A stretch of 64,000 bases of DNA from Funneliformis mosseae (Eukaryota; Glomeromycota; Glomeromycetes; Glomerales; Glomeraceae), in assembly GCA_910592005.1 (NCBI GenBank), contig CAJVPP010000003.1:29253-93252 (forward strand). Direction: 5' to 3'. Of this stretch, positions 21,775 to 34,400 are shown in pieces. The position numbers and the translations under genes are program-made. Positions within the stretch are counted from its first letter, which is position 1; each line of letters opens with the position of its first letter. Under the pieces are notes generated by a model that made no database searches, was not told the DNA's origin, and saw nothing but the letters and a program-made list of their open reading frames with translations.

Positions 21775-24700
21775 TTACTCCTCGCTTAAGATTTCTGCTC
21801 CTGCAGAAATATCAAGAGTTTTTAGTACAAGAGCTTGATATTTGCTAGACTTCAATTGTCGAATCATAGTTAAGGTTAAACATTGAGTATTGAATATTCG
21901 TTGGACTCCTAAGTTTTCAAAAAGATGATAAACTTGAACAGCAGTTTGGTAATAATGTTTAGTTATCGTTGCCATTTGTAACGTTCGTTGAGCTGTTGAA
22001 ATGATCATATTGTCAATAACTTAACCTAAATAAAAGGCATTAACTAGAGATAAAATATGGTTTCTCATACAAGTAGAACGAAGTAGAGTGTGATAAGTAG
22101 ATTGCACTTTCTGAGCTAGTGATGCATCGACTGAGTATAGCGCTTCTATTAGTTGGATTTCTTCTTCAAGAGGAGTCGCAGAATTTTAAATTTCTTTTAG
22201 AACTATTTTTAAGTTTGTAAGTTTCATTATAGTTTTCATATTATTTTATTTAATCAGATAGTATACGTCCTTTTATAACGATCCTAATATCAATCATTAT
22301 TTGATAATAATCTGTGGTTTCCAATCAGTTCATTCCAGATATGGTTTTAAAAGATCTGCATGTATAGGATTCCTTCTAACTTGTCTATCCATTATGTGAA
22401 GTTTATAAGTTCTAGGTCTCACAATGTCATATATATAGAAAGATCTATCGAATTTATCTTTAAATTTGTCCTCATGAATATGCGACTGTGTGACATTAAA
22501 TAATAAACTTTATCTTCAATTTGATAAGAAATTTCAGGTCGATCCTTATTGTAACGTTCTTGTTGCTTTTGTTGTCATTGCATAATGTTCTGTTACGCAT
22601 CTAATCGTTGTTGTTGCAATTGTGATGAGATTATCTGTTGATGCTTTTCCATGGCATTTGATAAGTTTATGATAGGTGATAGTCGTCGTAATTGTAAATC
22701 TATCAGTAAAATTACTTTTCGTTCATATGATAACTCAAATGGTTCAAATTTTGTTGTTCCTTGCTGTGTGGTTCGATATGCGAATAGTGCTGAGGTTAAA
22801 TAAGTATCCCATTCTCCTTGATGTTATTCAGCATACTTGGCTAAAATTATACACAAAGTTCTATTAAAGCGTTTAGTAAGGCTATTAGTCTGGAATGATA
22901 CGGTAAAAATAATCTATATTTAGTTCTTACTACATGTAACAAAGTAATGACTAATTCATTTTGAAATAATATAGCTCGGTCGGTTAATATGTCTTTTAGC
23001 GTTCTGTGTTGATATATGATTTTATTATAAATAAACTGTACAGTAGTCTGGGTGGTACAATCTGTTGTAGCGCTAGCTTCAACCTATTTTGTCAGATATT
23101 CAGTTGCTACAATGATATACCTATTTCCTTTTGTCATATGTAGAAGTGGTCCTATGTAGTCTATTCTAATACGATCTAATGGTTGTTCAACAGGTATAGG
23201 GTGTAATGGTTCTTTGGGTTTTAGCCTTCCTTATCGTTAACATATATCACATATTCGTATCTAATTATCAATCATTTTATATATACTAGGCTAGTAATAT
23301 CGAGAGGCAATTTTGTTGTAGGTAATGTCACGTGCTAAATGTCCTCCTAAAGGTTCATTATGAATATTATGTAGAATTCTTTCAACTTCATTGGTTTTGA
23401 TTACAAGTAATAGTTAAGTAATGGTTGAGTCAAATGTTTATGGTTACGTCTATAAAGTTGTTGATTTTGTATAAAATAATGTAAGGCTTGCTTTTGAATT
23501 GTGTGTTGTTGTGTAGTGATAAGATTTGAGGGGTATGTAAGTTGAGTTAGATATTGGTACAGTTGATAGTAGGTTTCAGGTTCCATGTTGTAAAGCTGTT
23601 AGTCATACTGTTAACACTTTCGCTTTCACTCTCAAATTTTGTCAGAATAGTTGTGGGTTATTGTGAGGGAAGTCGAAACAGTACGTCAGCGTTTGAATGT
23701 AATTTTCCTTTTTTGTATCGAATTTGATATGGAAACTTTATAATGCGAATGATCTATCTCATAAATTTACGAAGAGGATCAGGTTTATTAAAAAGTTATT
23801 GTAAAGCTGCATGATCAGTAATCAATTCAAATTGCTAGTGTAAGAGATAAGGTCAGAAATGTTCCATTCTCTATACAGCGGCGAGACATTCTAATTCAAT
23901 TGGAGCATAATTTCGTTCAGCATAGCTTATGCTTTGACTAGCATAAGCTATAACACGTTCCTTATTATCATCATCTAATTGTGCTAAGACTGCTCCAAGA
24001 CCTATATAAGAGTCATCAGTAAAGAATAGAAATTTCCGTTTAAAGTCAGGGTATATCAAGACTGATACAGTAATTAAACATATTTTTAAATATTCAAACG
24101 CCTTTTGTTGTGGTTTTGTCCAAACATAAGGTACATCTTTTCATAATAATAAATGTAAAGGTGCAGCTAATGTCGAGAAGTTTTGAATAAATCTCCTATA
24201 ATATAATGCTAGTCCTAGGAATCCTCTTAATTCAGTGATATTCTTTAGGATTGGAAAATTTTTAATTTTATCAATTTTGGAAGAATCCGGTGAAATTTCT
24301 TGTCCACTTACTATATATTTTAAGAATGCTAATTCTAACTTTGCGAACTCACATTTATCTCTTCTGGGTTTAAGTCCAGCATCCTTTAATCATTTAAAAA
24401 TAAGCTGTAAGTATTGTAGATGTGTATTGAAAGTATCAGAAAAGATGATATGTCATCCAGATATACAGCTATAAATTGTCCAATTTCTTCCCTAAAGATC
24501 TTATTCATTAAACGTTGAAAAGTTGCAGGGGCATTCGTTAATCTGAATGGCATTACTCTGAATTCATAAAGTTTTCGACTAGTTATGAAAGCTGTTTTGG
24601 CTTGGTCGTTTGGATCTATGGTGACTTGCCAATATCTACTAGCCAAATCCAGTGTTGAAAAATATTTAGCTTTTTCAAACATATCAAGTAACTTATTGAT

Positions 24701-27503
24701 TTGTGATAAAGGATGTCAATCTCATTAGGTGACACTATTAAGCTTTCAGTAATCAACACAGAATCGTAATTTTCCATTTTTCTTTCGGACGAGAATAACA
24801 GGTGAAGCCTAAGGACTTTCAGATAGTTGTATCAAATTATATTTCAACATTCTATCAACTTCTTTCTTGATAAATTCCTGTTCCAATAGAGCTATTCTGT
24901 ATACACATTATCGTATAGGCATTGGATTTTCTACTGGTATATGATGTTTTTCAATTGTTGTATACCCTAACTGTGATAAGTCTTCAGCAAATGCATCTTT
25001 ATGTTCATATAAAAATTGAGTAATTTGTTGTTGTTGGAATTCATCAAGATGTTTATAGGTCGTTTCACTAGAGGGTGGTTTATCTGGAATATTTCGTAAT
25101 AGTTATCAGTGATCCCATTCTCTTTTACAAAGTTGGCAATTATCATCAATCTTATCTAATTTACTATGGCACTAGCATCGATTTCTCGGTCTTTGCCAAT
25201 GATATTTCTACTTCACATCCTTGGGTGGTTGGACATTGAATTTTTGATTTAAACTTTTAAAGTATTAGGGTGAATATTTCTGTTTATCTACCAAAGTTTG
25301 TTTTGAACTACTTTCAGCTAAAGGGATAGAGTCACTGTAGTCTCCTAATATCATATAATGTCGTTGAGCTATCAATTCTTCATCTTCATATTCTTCATCA
25401 GAGAGGTTTTTAATAATGTTGACAGGTTGTTAAAAATGATCAAACTGTGGTTTTTCCCAACAAGTCATAGGGATCTGGTATTCTTTGTTATTCCAGAAAA
25501 ATGTAAATTTTTGACAGTTCCAATAAAGTCGTCTTCGATATTTAGTAAGCCAATCATTTTTTACCACTATATAATAATCGTTTGATTCTGTAATATCAAT
25601 GTTAATAGGGAATTTCTATACCATTTATCTACAAAGAAATATTAGTTACTCGCCCTAACGGTCGTGATTGTCCTCCTTGTATATTAATCATGGTAATAGT
25701 AGAAGCTGACTTAATTTTTTGTCCTAAATGTTGTAAGAAGAATTTAGACATTATGCTTTCAACTGATCTTGAATCTAATATTAAATATATGGGTTTATTG
25801 TCAACAGTAGCATTGCAATAAACTGCTTCTACAACCTTTGGTAATTCTGAGGGGTTATTTTCTTAATAGTACTTTTACCCTTTGGAGGTACTATCAATAG
25901 TTTAAAGACTGTGATGAAGAGGCAAATGCATTTTGATTATTCGTTAGTGGTGGGTTTGGAATAGAGAAGGTTGTGGAGATTTGCAGTACTAGAGTAAAGC
26001 CTGTATTATACATCGGAGTAGTTTGGAATAGTGCAGCACGTTGTTCATTATTAAAGCCAAGTGGTACATTGTCATTTTCTCCAATATTTCTAACAGGATT
26101 ATTTATATTCTTAGTTAGACATATATATTCCCATTGTCCAAATTGGTTACAGTGTGAACAAGGTCCCCTTGGTGGATTATTACAATTTCTGGAAATATGT
26201 CCTTTTTGGTAGCAACTATAGCAAGTAATTCCTGTATTAGTCCTATTATTATACCAATTATTCCTACTATTATTTTGATTTTCTTGATTATTTCTTTACT
26301 TATAGTCACGAGCAATATGTCTAGGTCGTCCACAGTTGTAACAACTTTGATTATTTCGATTACTATTATTGTTATTATTATTATTATTATTATTCCTCCA
26401 GTTATTGTTTGTATTGATCAGATGTGTGTTGATATTTTGGATGCGTGGTGTAGTATTTGAGATTGTCAATAATTGCTTGACTTCTTTTAACAATTTTTCA
26501 TTATTTCAGTCGATAATTTGTTGAATGTCTGGAATAGCAATAGAATTCTTATCAATATCATTATCCCTTTGGTTCAGATATGATTTACTTAAAGAATATC
26601 CAGAGAGGGTACTATCTTTAGATAATACTGCTTCGACAGCTTGTGTTCGATCAATTGCTTCTTCTAAGTCATAAGGTGCAGCAGCAGCAATAGTGGTATG
26701 AAACCTTGAGTGAAGTTCTTGTAAAAACTGTTCAATCTTTTCATCCTCAGGCGTGTTGTAATCAGGATCTAATTTAAGATATAATGATTCAACGTCAGTA
26801 ACATAATCTTCAACTGATTGTTCAGGATGCTACTTACATCATCAAAGGACTGAGCACCATTGTGTTCTTCGATGAGTTGTACAGTAATGCTTTATAAAAT
26901 GATAGATGAAAGAGCGATATTTATGTTGTCAATCAGTCGAATTATTCCAGTATCATAAATTTTTTTCATTTCTAGTTTTATTGTACCAAGTGAGGGCTGA
27001 TCCTTTCAAAACGATGGGACTAATGTAAGGCGTCATCTGTCAGAAATTCCATTCGCATCTTCAGCATTGTTATACCTTTCTAACCAATCACGAGAATCCT
27101 GGTCTCCACCTTTAAAAGTTGGCAAATCTACAAATTTCATCTCCTGTTGTCTATCAAATCTGACAGTTTTAAAGACAGTTTGTAGCCCTTTTATCATTTG
27201 AAAAAAGTTTTATTTCTCGTTGTTCCTAGTATTGTCAGTATCAAAGGGATCTTCACTGTCATCCTCAGAGTCACTATCTTCTGAACTAAAACTAGAGGAA
27301 AAAGAAGAACTATCATAATAAGAAGGAGAACAACAGTTTTTAACCTTACTAGTCTTCTTAAACCTAAGTTTTTTACCTTTAGCTTTTTGATTCTTGGGAT
27401 GGTTATTTCTTGATTTATAGCGTAGAGGACTGAGACTTTTGCATTTTGAGTTACCTTTCTTACTTTCTGACTTCAGATTCAGATAATTCTTCAGTGTTTC
27501 CAT
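21775..27503 (-). pseudogene. Broken gag-pol of the Ty3/Gypsy element
   Basis: Minus-strand fragments in order: a basic and Ser/Asp-rich gag end (27210-27503); a retrotransposon-gag motif (FVDLPTFKGG, RDWLERYNNA at about 27060-27150); a zinc knuckle at about 26296-26350, C-x2-C-x4-H-x4 but Tyr replaces the last Cys; a protease around 25650-25830 with LDSRSVE, where the DSG Gly is Arg; reverse transcriptase at about 24386-24860 with SP*ASPVILVRKKNG, FCVDY*KLNSVT and the catalytic VYLDD; RNase H at 23871-24059 (FFTDDSYIGLGAVLAQ, YASQSISYAERNY); integrase at about 22860-23330 (RIRIDYIGPL and ILTDRA); and a C-terminal tail (21775-22008). Stops and lost residues make it non-functional. Confidence 0.88.
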
Positions 27504-28067
27504 AAGAACTAAAAGTCAAGATATTACTTCCTGATGACGGCGGATTGGATTTTTCACTTGAAGTGGTGTTGACAAATAGAGTGTCATTAGATACATATGC
27601 TAATCAAAGAGGTTAATTTTTTCTTAAGAAGTTGATGCGATTGTTGTACTACTTTCGCAAGTTACTAGTTCCTTAGGTTCTATTTTAAATATATTCTGGT
27701 TTAATACTGGAAGGATGTATTATAAGCTGATGTATTTAGTTAAGTCTGTAGGAGGAGGTAAGGAAAAAGCAGCGGTGTCATGGTGTATTTGAATAACTAG
27801 TTAAAGGGCTTGGGCTAGAGTATACAAAGGTTGCTTATTATAGACGAGAGCTTGAAAAGTTTGGTTATAAAAATATCATTGAAATTCAACAGTAGTAGCA
27901 GATTGGCTATTTGGAAGTTTTCAATGATCTTCCCAATATATTGTTATGTATCTAAAATAAATTTAGTCCACTCAAAAAAAGATCAGAATGGGATTGTTAA
28001 AGTCGATGGTAAAGATGCTGGGTAGTAAATAATATAATGAGGGTCTGGTGTTAGAATAGTAGTGATT

Positions 28068-28231
28068 ATATGAACTCTTTGCAATAGAAAGGGAGAAAAC
28101 TACTAAAAAAATTTTTTTTTGCTTTATAAGCTAAATATTATTTTTTTAATAAAATAAGTTCAAATTTAACATTAACTCAAAAAAAAATTTTTTTGGTAGT
28201 TTTCTCCCTTTCTATTGCAAAGAGTCCATAT
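28068..28231. mobile_element. Hairpin MITE nested in the Ty3/Gypsy leader
   Basis: An almost perfect inverted repeat of about 50 nt per arm: ACTCTTTGCAATAGAAAGGG starts at 28074 and its reverse complement ends at 28225, continuing inward through GAGAAAACTAC and T/A homopolymers. Only one mismatch is seen in about 45 nt (T/C before the A-run). The loop is about 50 nt. Arms extend outward as ATATGRACTC. No coding capacity. Confidence 0.8.
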
Positions 28232-28366
28232 TATGTTCTTTCTGAAGATGCTGTTGCTTGTGTCTTCTTTGGTAATTAAATATGTCTTCAAATGAATTTA
28301 TGTAGTGTTTCTCATGCGTTATTACTGTGCCAATTAGGAAAAGATAGTTCTGTTGTCATCACTAAA

Positions 28367-28954
28367 TGTTAACGTGTAATTCTTGTGAATTACGACCGTT
28401 AGACAGGATGTTTAAGCGGTTTATTCTTTTAATTGAGCAGTAATCTTTCAATAATTTGCAAACTTTAACTCGGATAATTTATCAAAGTATTTATATTATC
28501 ACAACAAGTTATGATTCAACAGATTGACAGTAGTGTGTATTTGTAAATATTGTGTTTATTCACGAGTAAAATAATAATAAAGATGAAGAAAAAAAAGAAA
28601 AGTAAAAGAAAATAAAGAAAATAAGAAAGATAAAAGAAACAAAATGCTAAAACTTAAAAGGTGACGCAGTAGCCAGTTGCCTCTAAAACTACTAAAACTA
28701 TCTTGCCAAATTCCTATCTGTCCCTTTTTACATGAACTAAAAGCTACCTATTTATATAAAATAACTTACATAGAAAAATATAATCAACATGTCTAATATA
28801 TCAATTATATCTAATATATCAACTATGTCAACTATGTCTAATATGTTAACTATGTTACATATGTCACATATATCTGACATATTGTATATTTCAGTTATGT
28901 TAAATCAGTTGATCTTTTGCGTCACATGAGCTGCATCACATTTATCTATTCACA
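28367..28954 (-). repeat. 5' LTR of the Ty3/Gypsy element
   Basis: Same family and length as the copy at 21196, beginning TGTTAACGTGTAATTC and ending TCTATTCACA on the plus strand. Because the element reads on the minus strand this copy is the 5' LTR and holds the promoter. The 14 nt next to it toward gag (TTTAGTGATGACAA) do not start with TGG, so a standard tRNA primer site is not obvious. Confidence 0.9.
28750..28759 (-). promoter_or_regulatory. TATA box in the 5' LTR U3
   Basis: TATATAAATA on the minus strand, conserved at 21578-21587 in the 3' LTR despite divergence nearby. It lies just downstream of the array of about 9-nt GACATAGTT-like units (28789-28898), an arrangement that fits enhancer repeats before a core promoter. 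Confidence 0.6.
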
Positions 28955-29105
28955 ATATCTCTCTAATAATTAGAACTCTAAATCAGGTTAAGTTGACCTG
29001 TTTACTTGACTCAACCTGACCTGAAAATCCAAGTTAAACAATAGATTTTTAGATTGATATTAGGTCAAATTAATAGGTTGATCTGACTTGATCTGATAAA
29101 TTTAG
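28955..29105. repeat. Left border of minisatellite element with AGGTCA/TGACCT motifs
   Basis: After the LTR there is a cluster of GACCTG/CAGGT and GATCTGA words (28985-29100), matched by a similar cluster right of the minisatellite. Both orientations of the motif are present. This suggests the two clusters are the ends of one element. Confidence 0.45.
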
Positions 29106-29975
29106 ATCAACTAATCATTATTCTTGAATGATGGTTTTATTATTCAAGAATGATATTTTATCATTCTTAAACCATAATTTTATTGTTCTTGAACCATAAT
29201 TTTATCATTTTTGAATGATATTTTTATTGTTCTTGAAATATCATTTTATTATTCTTGAATAATGATTTTACCATTTAATTAGAATGATTCATTATCATTT
29301 TTGAATGATGATTTTATTGTTTAATTAAAATGATTTATTATCGTTTTTAAATAACATTTTTATTATTCTTAAATGATATTTTTATTATTCTTAAATAATG
29401 TTTTATCATTCTTAAATTATGATTTATCATTCTTAAACTATATTTTATCATTTAATTAGAACAATTCATTATTATTTTTAAATAAATGTTTTATTATTTT
29501 TGAATCATAGTTTATCATTCTTAAATAATATTTTTTATCATTCTTGAATGATGTTTTATCATTCTTGAACTATAGTTTTATCATATTTTATCATTCAATT
29601 AGAACAATTTGTTATCATTTTTGAATGATATTTTATCATTCTTGAACTATGATTTTATTATTCTTGAATCATATTTTATCATTTAATTAGAATGATTTAT
29701 TATCATTTTTGAACAAATATTTTATTATTCTTAAATAATGATTTTATCATTCTTGAATAATATTTAATCATTATAATTTTATCATTTTTGGATATTTTTA
29801 TTATTCTTAAATGATGTTTTATTATTATTGAATTATAGTTTTATTATTCTTAAATAATAATTTTATTATATTTTATCATTCAATTAGAATAATTTATTAT
29901 TATTTTTGAATGATAATTTTATTATATTTTATCATTTAATAGAATAATTCATTATTATTTTTAAATAATATTTTA
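29106..29975. repeat. Degenerate minisatellite of ATTTTATCATTCTTGAATGAT-like units
   Basis: About 870 bp are built from imperfect tandem copies of a unit of roughly 20-30 nt with the core TTTTATCATTCTTGAATGAT, interrupted at intervals by TTTAATTAGAATGATT. The unit contains its own small dyad ATCATTC/GAATGAT, so single strands can fold. No gene overlaps it. Confidence 0.8.
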
Positions 29976-30092
29976 TCAATTAGGTTAGGTCAAATCAAGT
30001 AAAAATTTAAATCAGATCAGATTTTTATTTGACCTAATCCGATTCTCTCAATTCAGGTAACTTGATTGATCTGACCTGAACTAACTTATTCA
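29976..30092. repeat. Right border of minisatellite element
   Basis: TTAGGTCAAAT, ATCAGATCAGA, TTTGACCTAATCC and GATCTGACCTGAACTAA lie next to the end of the minisatellite and echo the left border. The shared words occur in both direct and inverted form. Confidence 0.45.
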
Positions 30093-31192
30093 AAGCTTTA
30101 AATATATTTCATTAAATATAATAAATATGATATAATATAGAATATAATAGTTATTTATATAATTAAAAAGTTTAAATAATATTATAACAAATATAAATAA
30201 AATATTAAAAAGTATTTTTAATTATTATAATTAAAAATTAAAAAATCCTATATAATTAAACTTAAATTAATATTAGATAGATTAGCATAAGAGTGAGAAT
30301 TTATATAAAATGATTATTTTTCTAAATCTGAAATATTTATAAATAATTTATTTGAGTTTAAACTGATTCATTGAAAATTATTTAATAAAAAATCTCTTAT
30401 AAAAAAATAGAAGTAATAATTAAGATATATTAAAATTTAGAATGCAATTAATTAAGCATTTTAATATTAGTTAGAACAGTAATTATTATTTGATTCTAAA
30501 TTTTATAATTAATTTTTTAATAAAGATCCTTTTAACTATATAAAATGCATATAGCTAATTTACTTAAATAGTTTATATATAAATTAATACTATTTATTTT
30601 AAAGAATTTTCTAACCTAAGATCTTAAAAATTGTTATAATATAATGATATTAGAAAAGAAAATAAGTTTTGAATTATTTAGAAGATTTATAAATAAATAA
30701 CTTAAATATCAGAATATTTTCTTATAAAATTATATTATTAGCTTTATAGATAAGGGACGAAACCCCTAATTACAGTTAAAACTTAGATGAAACTATATTA
30801 AAATCATAATAAGAGATATAATGAAACCTATTTGATATGACAAAAGCTGAAACTGTCAAAACTATATTAAAAATATAGAAAAAGGTACGACGAAATTATT
30901 TTAAAAAGGTTTCAGCAGGCATCTATAATTAGTCTAAAGTTATTAAAAACTGCCAAAAAATACAAAAATTTTATAAGAAGATTAAATATAAATTTATTTT
31001 TATAAAAATTAAAGATTAGTTAAATAAATAGGCTTTATATTAGATTACAAGTCTTGTGAAAAATAATACTATGATTTTTTTAATTATTAAATTAATATAT
31101 CCTAATATATAATTTTAAAAATCATGATCTATAAATTAATTGACATTTAATTTTATATTTTGTGATAATTTTATTAATATAAACTATTTTAA
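30093..31192. other. AT-rich spacer with degenerate AAACTATATTAAAA repeats
   Basis: No gene. Between about 30760 and 30930 the word GAAACTATATTAAAA and variants recur several times (TGAAACTATATTAAAATC, CAAAACTATATTAAAAAT, CGAAATTATTTTAAAAAG). Similar words occur at 54915-55045, so this may be a dispersed repeat. Confidence 0.45.
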
Positions 31193-31209
31193 TAATTATT
31201 TTTTTTTGT
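31193..31209. repeat. Target-site duplication, left copy of the first LINE
   Basis: TAATTATTTTTTTTTGT is found here and again at 38803-38819, directly outside the LINE. Exact identity over 17 nt at the predicted ends supports target-primed reverse transcription. Confidence 0.75.
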
Positions 31210-31409
31210 TTTTTTTTTTTTACGTGCGGTAGCTTTGCACAAACTTTATTTAGGAGTAAAGTAAGATTTTACAAAATTATAAATTACAAGATAAAGAGTA
31301 CAAAAATTTCTATTTGACAATAAAGCCAAATCAAAATCAATCTTGTATCATTTCAGGCTAACCTATCCAAATAAATTTAGAGTAGGATCAACCATTCAGC
31401 ACAGGGGGC

Positions 31410-34400
31410 ATGGTTGCTATCAATCTAAAAATTCAACCAGTTCGTACTAAATCTAAAAGAGGAGATAAAATAAGGAGGAATATTAAAATTATGTGGTGAT
31501 GATGAAGGAAAGCCGGTGTTGATGAAATGCAATTTTCGATCATTGAGTGAGATGTTATTGATGTTTTCAAAATTTTTGATATTATTGTAATGATCAATCC
31601 AAATGGATTTTATTTGGGAAAATGCATGATGGTAAGTAGAAGATAAGAGACTATTTGTTAATTGGAGGTTGTTAATAAGGCGGTGTGTTTTTTTGAACAA
31701 GAAATGAGGTACTATTCCTTTGATCAGATCAATAAAGTTAAAAGAGTCAGGTTGATCATTTAAGGACCAGATGGCCGAATCTAAGAAATCTGTAAAGTCT
31801 TGTGTATCTGAGGTTAATGCAGTAAGATGTTGTATGTATGAAAAAACTTTTGTTCAAGGCTATAACGTCGATGACCTGGTATTCAATTTTGGCACAAGTC
31901 CAAATGTGATTAAAGGTTTTATCACTACTCGAACATCTAGAACACTTTTATGATTGGTCATATAGATTTGGGTGTCTTATTTTGAGGATTTTAAAGGTAG
32001 AAAGCAGTTCAAGCATAAGCTTGGTTTTAAATTTGCGAATGGAAGAGGCTTTGAAGGATGTATAAGAGTTATTTTTATTGTCGTTGAGAATGAAGAAGAT
32101 ACGAATCCAATCCACATTTATTATACTGTATTTGTTAAAGTGAGAAAGGAGTTGTAAATTATAAAATCAATTGATCTGAGAAGGTCTTTCACGAACAATC
32201 TGGGTAATATAAGTATAATATCCTCATTAAAATAGAGATTATAATGGTATCCTAGAAATTTGTTATTTAGAGTAAGTGGGGGATCATCAGCTTTTGCTAA
32301 TACATCAACTATATTATTGTAATGGTCGTCTGAGTGAGCTTTGACTTTGTGAAATTCAATGGAAATGAACTTTTTCTTGATTAACTTTATGACAAGAAAT
32401 CAAATTAGGTAAAAGGAGATTTTAAAAAGGGGTTAAAGGTAGGGGAGAAGGTGTAGAAGTAGTTCATTTTATCAAAGGATGAAATGACATTTTATGAGTC
32501 TGTGAAGATATTAACTGTAGCATATATGGGTATTACATATATAGCAGATAGTACTGCTACTAGTTCTGCTAGAGAAGATGAAAGTTGAGAAAGAATAAGT
32601 GAAGTATTAAAGGAAAGTAAAGATACCAAAAGATCAGATTGCAACCAGGCTACGTCCATACGGATCAAAGAAGTACCTAAATTGATAAGAAAACTGTCAG
32701 TATAAAATGAGAGGTTGGTTGATTGTATGAAATAAATTTTAAAGTTATCTAAACTATTGAGGATTTCTATATTAAAAATTTGTTCAGGTGTTAAAGATGA
32801 AGAAGACAAGGTAGGAGGGATGTTAAGAGTACTATTATTACTTAAGTTGTAACTATATAGAGCAATTTTATACAGCATATAAGGGGACAAAAAACAGATA
32901 TGACTAACATTTGGAAGGAGGGGAGTCTTGATGTCAGCACATAGATGCAAAGGTAATGTCATAAAGTAGACTTTCTGTTTATTTCTCATATTAGAAGGAA
33001 CAAAGGAAGAATCATCATTGAGAAGGCATTTATTATATGGTAAAAGTGATATTTTGAAGGTGTGATCTGACAAGGCGAAAAAATGTTGTAAGTGAACTGT
33101 ATCATTTTCTATTTTGAGTACTTTCCCTATTATAGTAGAATGGAAATTTAAGTGTCAACTCACAGCAAAATGTATAGTATTTTTAATATAAATCAGAGGG
33201 GTTGAGTATATATTATTGATGTGAGGGTGATGAAAATTTGAAGAAATAATTCTGGTGTTAGGTGATGATATAAGTAATGTTTGTAATTTAAGAAACTAAG
33301 CAGGAGTCTTAGGAATTACCAAATGAGCTGCTGAGAATTTGAGATCAGGTAAGGTGAAGAGTGCAGTACTATCTGATATTATAATCTGATCAAGAAACAT
33401 TAGTTGTTTGCTTTTTAAAATTGAAGCAAAAGTGCGATAATCTTTTTTTGTGAAGATTTCATTTAAAGGAAATTGTCCTCCTTTTATACAATTAGCTTCA
33501 GTATTACTATTGGAGATGGTGATGTTAAGTGACTTTAATGTGGAAAGCAGAGCAGACCACCAGTCTTTAAATTTGAAGGAATTATTATACAGCCAAAATG
33601 CAAAGGGTGATTTAGTGAGCCATTCATTATTTTGAAGTAATCTAGAATGGATTAAATATGTAATGTCTAATAACCCTTTGTCATTAATAGATTTGATGAA
33701 ATTGGAAATTTTTACTTGAATCTGTGCTATGTATAAGTATGTAATATTATAAAGTAATAACGAATAGATGAAAGTTGCTGGAATACTTTTAGATAGGTGT
33801 AAATTTAACCTAAAAATTTTTCGGTATAACCCCATAATCTAGTCACAGAATTTGTAATCAAGAAAAGTTAATTGAATGCGATATAGAATTCTTGGTAAGA
33901 AAACTGAATTGAAGACTACTTTAAGTTATTTATCTGTGAGGAATTTCTTTTTTATTGTTAAGGTAGCATTTTGAATTTCATCTTTTACTTATTGTCTTAT
34001 AAACTGGTAATTTGGAAGGAGTAAGATTCAAATACCGAGATAACAAGTGGATGATTTAGGTTCCATTGGTTTGATCCATTCTTCATTATGTGCTAGTTTA
34101 AAGTGTATAGATGATGCTATCGATACTGAAGAAAGTAATACAGATTTATTCCAATTTACTAGAATACTATTAAGTTGGTAAAAGTCATTGGCTATTGTTA
34201 AGATCAACTCAAGATCATCTTTAGATTTGCTGATCCAGAGGGTATCATCCATATAGGCAAGTGTGAAGACTTGTATTGAAATTGTGGATGTTGAGGTATT
34301 ACTGATATGAGAGCACCATTCATCTGATAGGTTATAACCAAGATCAGTGTTTTGTATGCGACATAATAAGGGATTGTAATATATACACCACAGAATAGAT

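Larger units (their letters stand above)
21196..28954 (-). mobile_element. Decayed Ty3/Gypsy LTR retrotransposon
   Basis: Two direct repeats of 579 and 588 bp flank an internal region whose fragments read, on the minus strand, gag, CCHC knuckle, aspartic protease, reverse transcriptase, RNase H and integrase. That order is Ty3/Gypsy. LTRs start TG and end CA in either orientation. No matching 5-bp target duplication is visible (TGTAA on one side, ATATC on the other), so the insertion is old or its flanks have changed. Many in-frame stops and frameshifts make it inactive. A hairpin MITE lies inside the leader region near 28.1 kb. Confidence 0.9.

Noticed and set aside
21191..28960. Target-site duplication of the Ty3 element
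   Set aside because: The 5-mers next to the two LTRs (TGTAA and ATATC) do not match.
29106..29975. CRISPR-like array
   Set aside because: Units are degenerate, adjacent and have no unique spacers; the context is eukaryotic.
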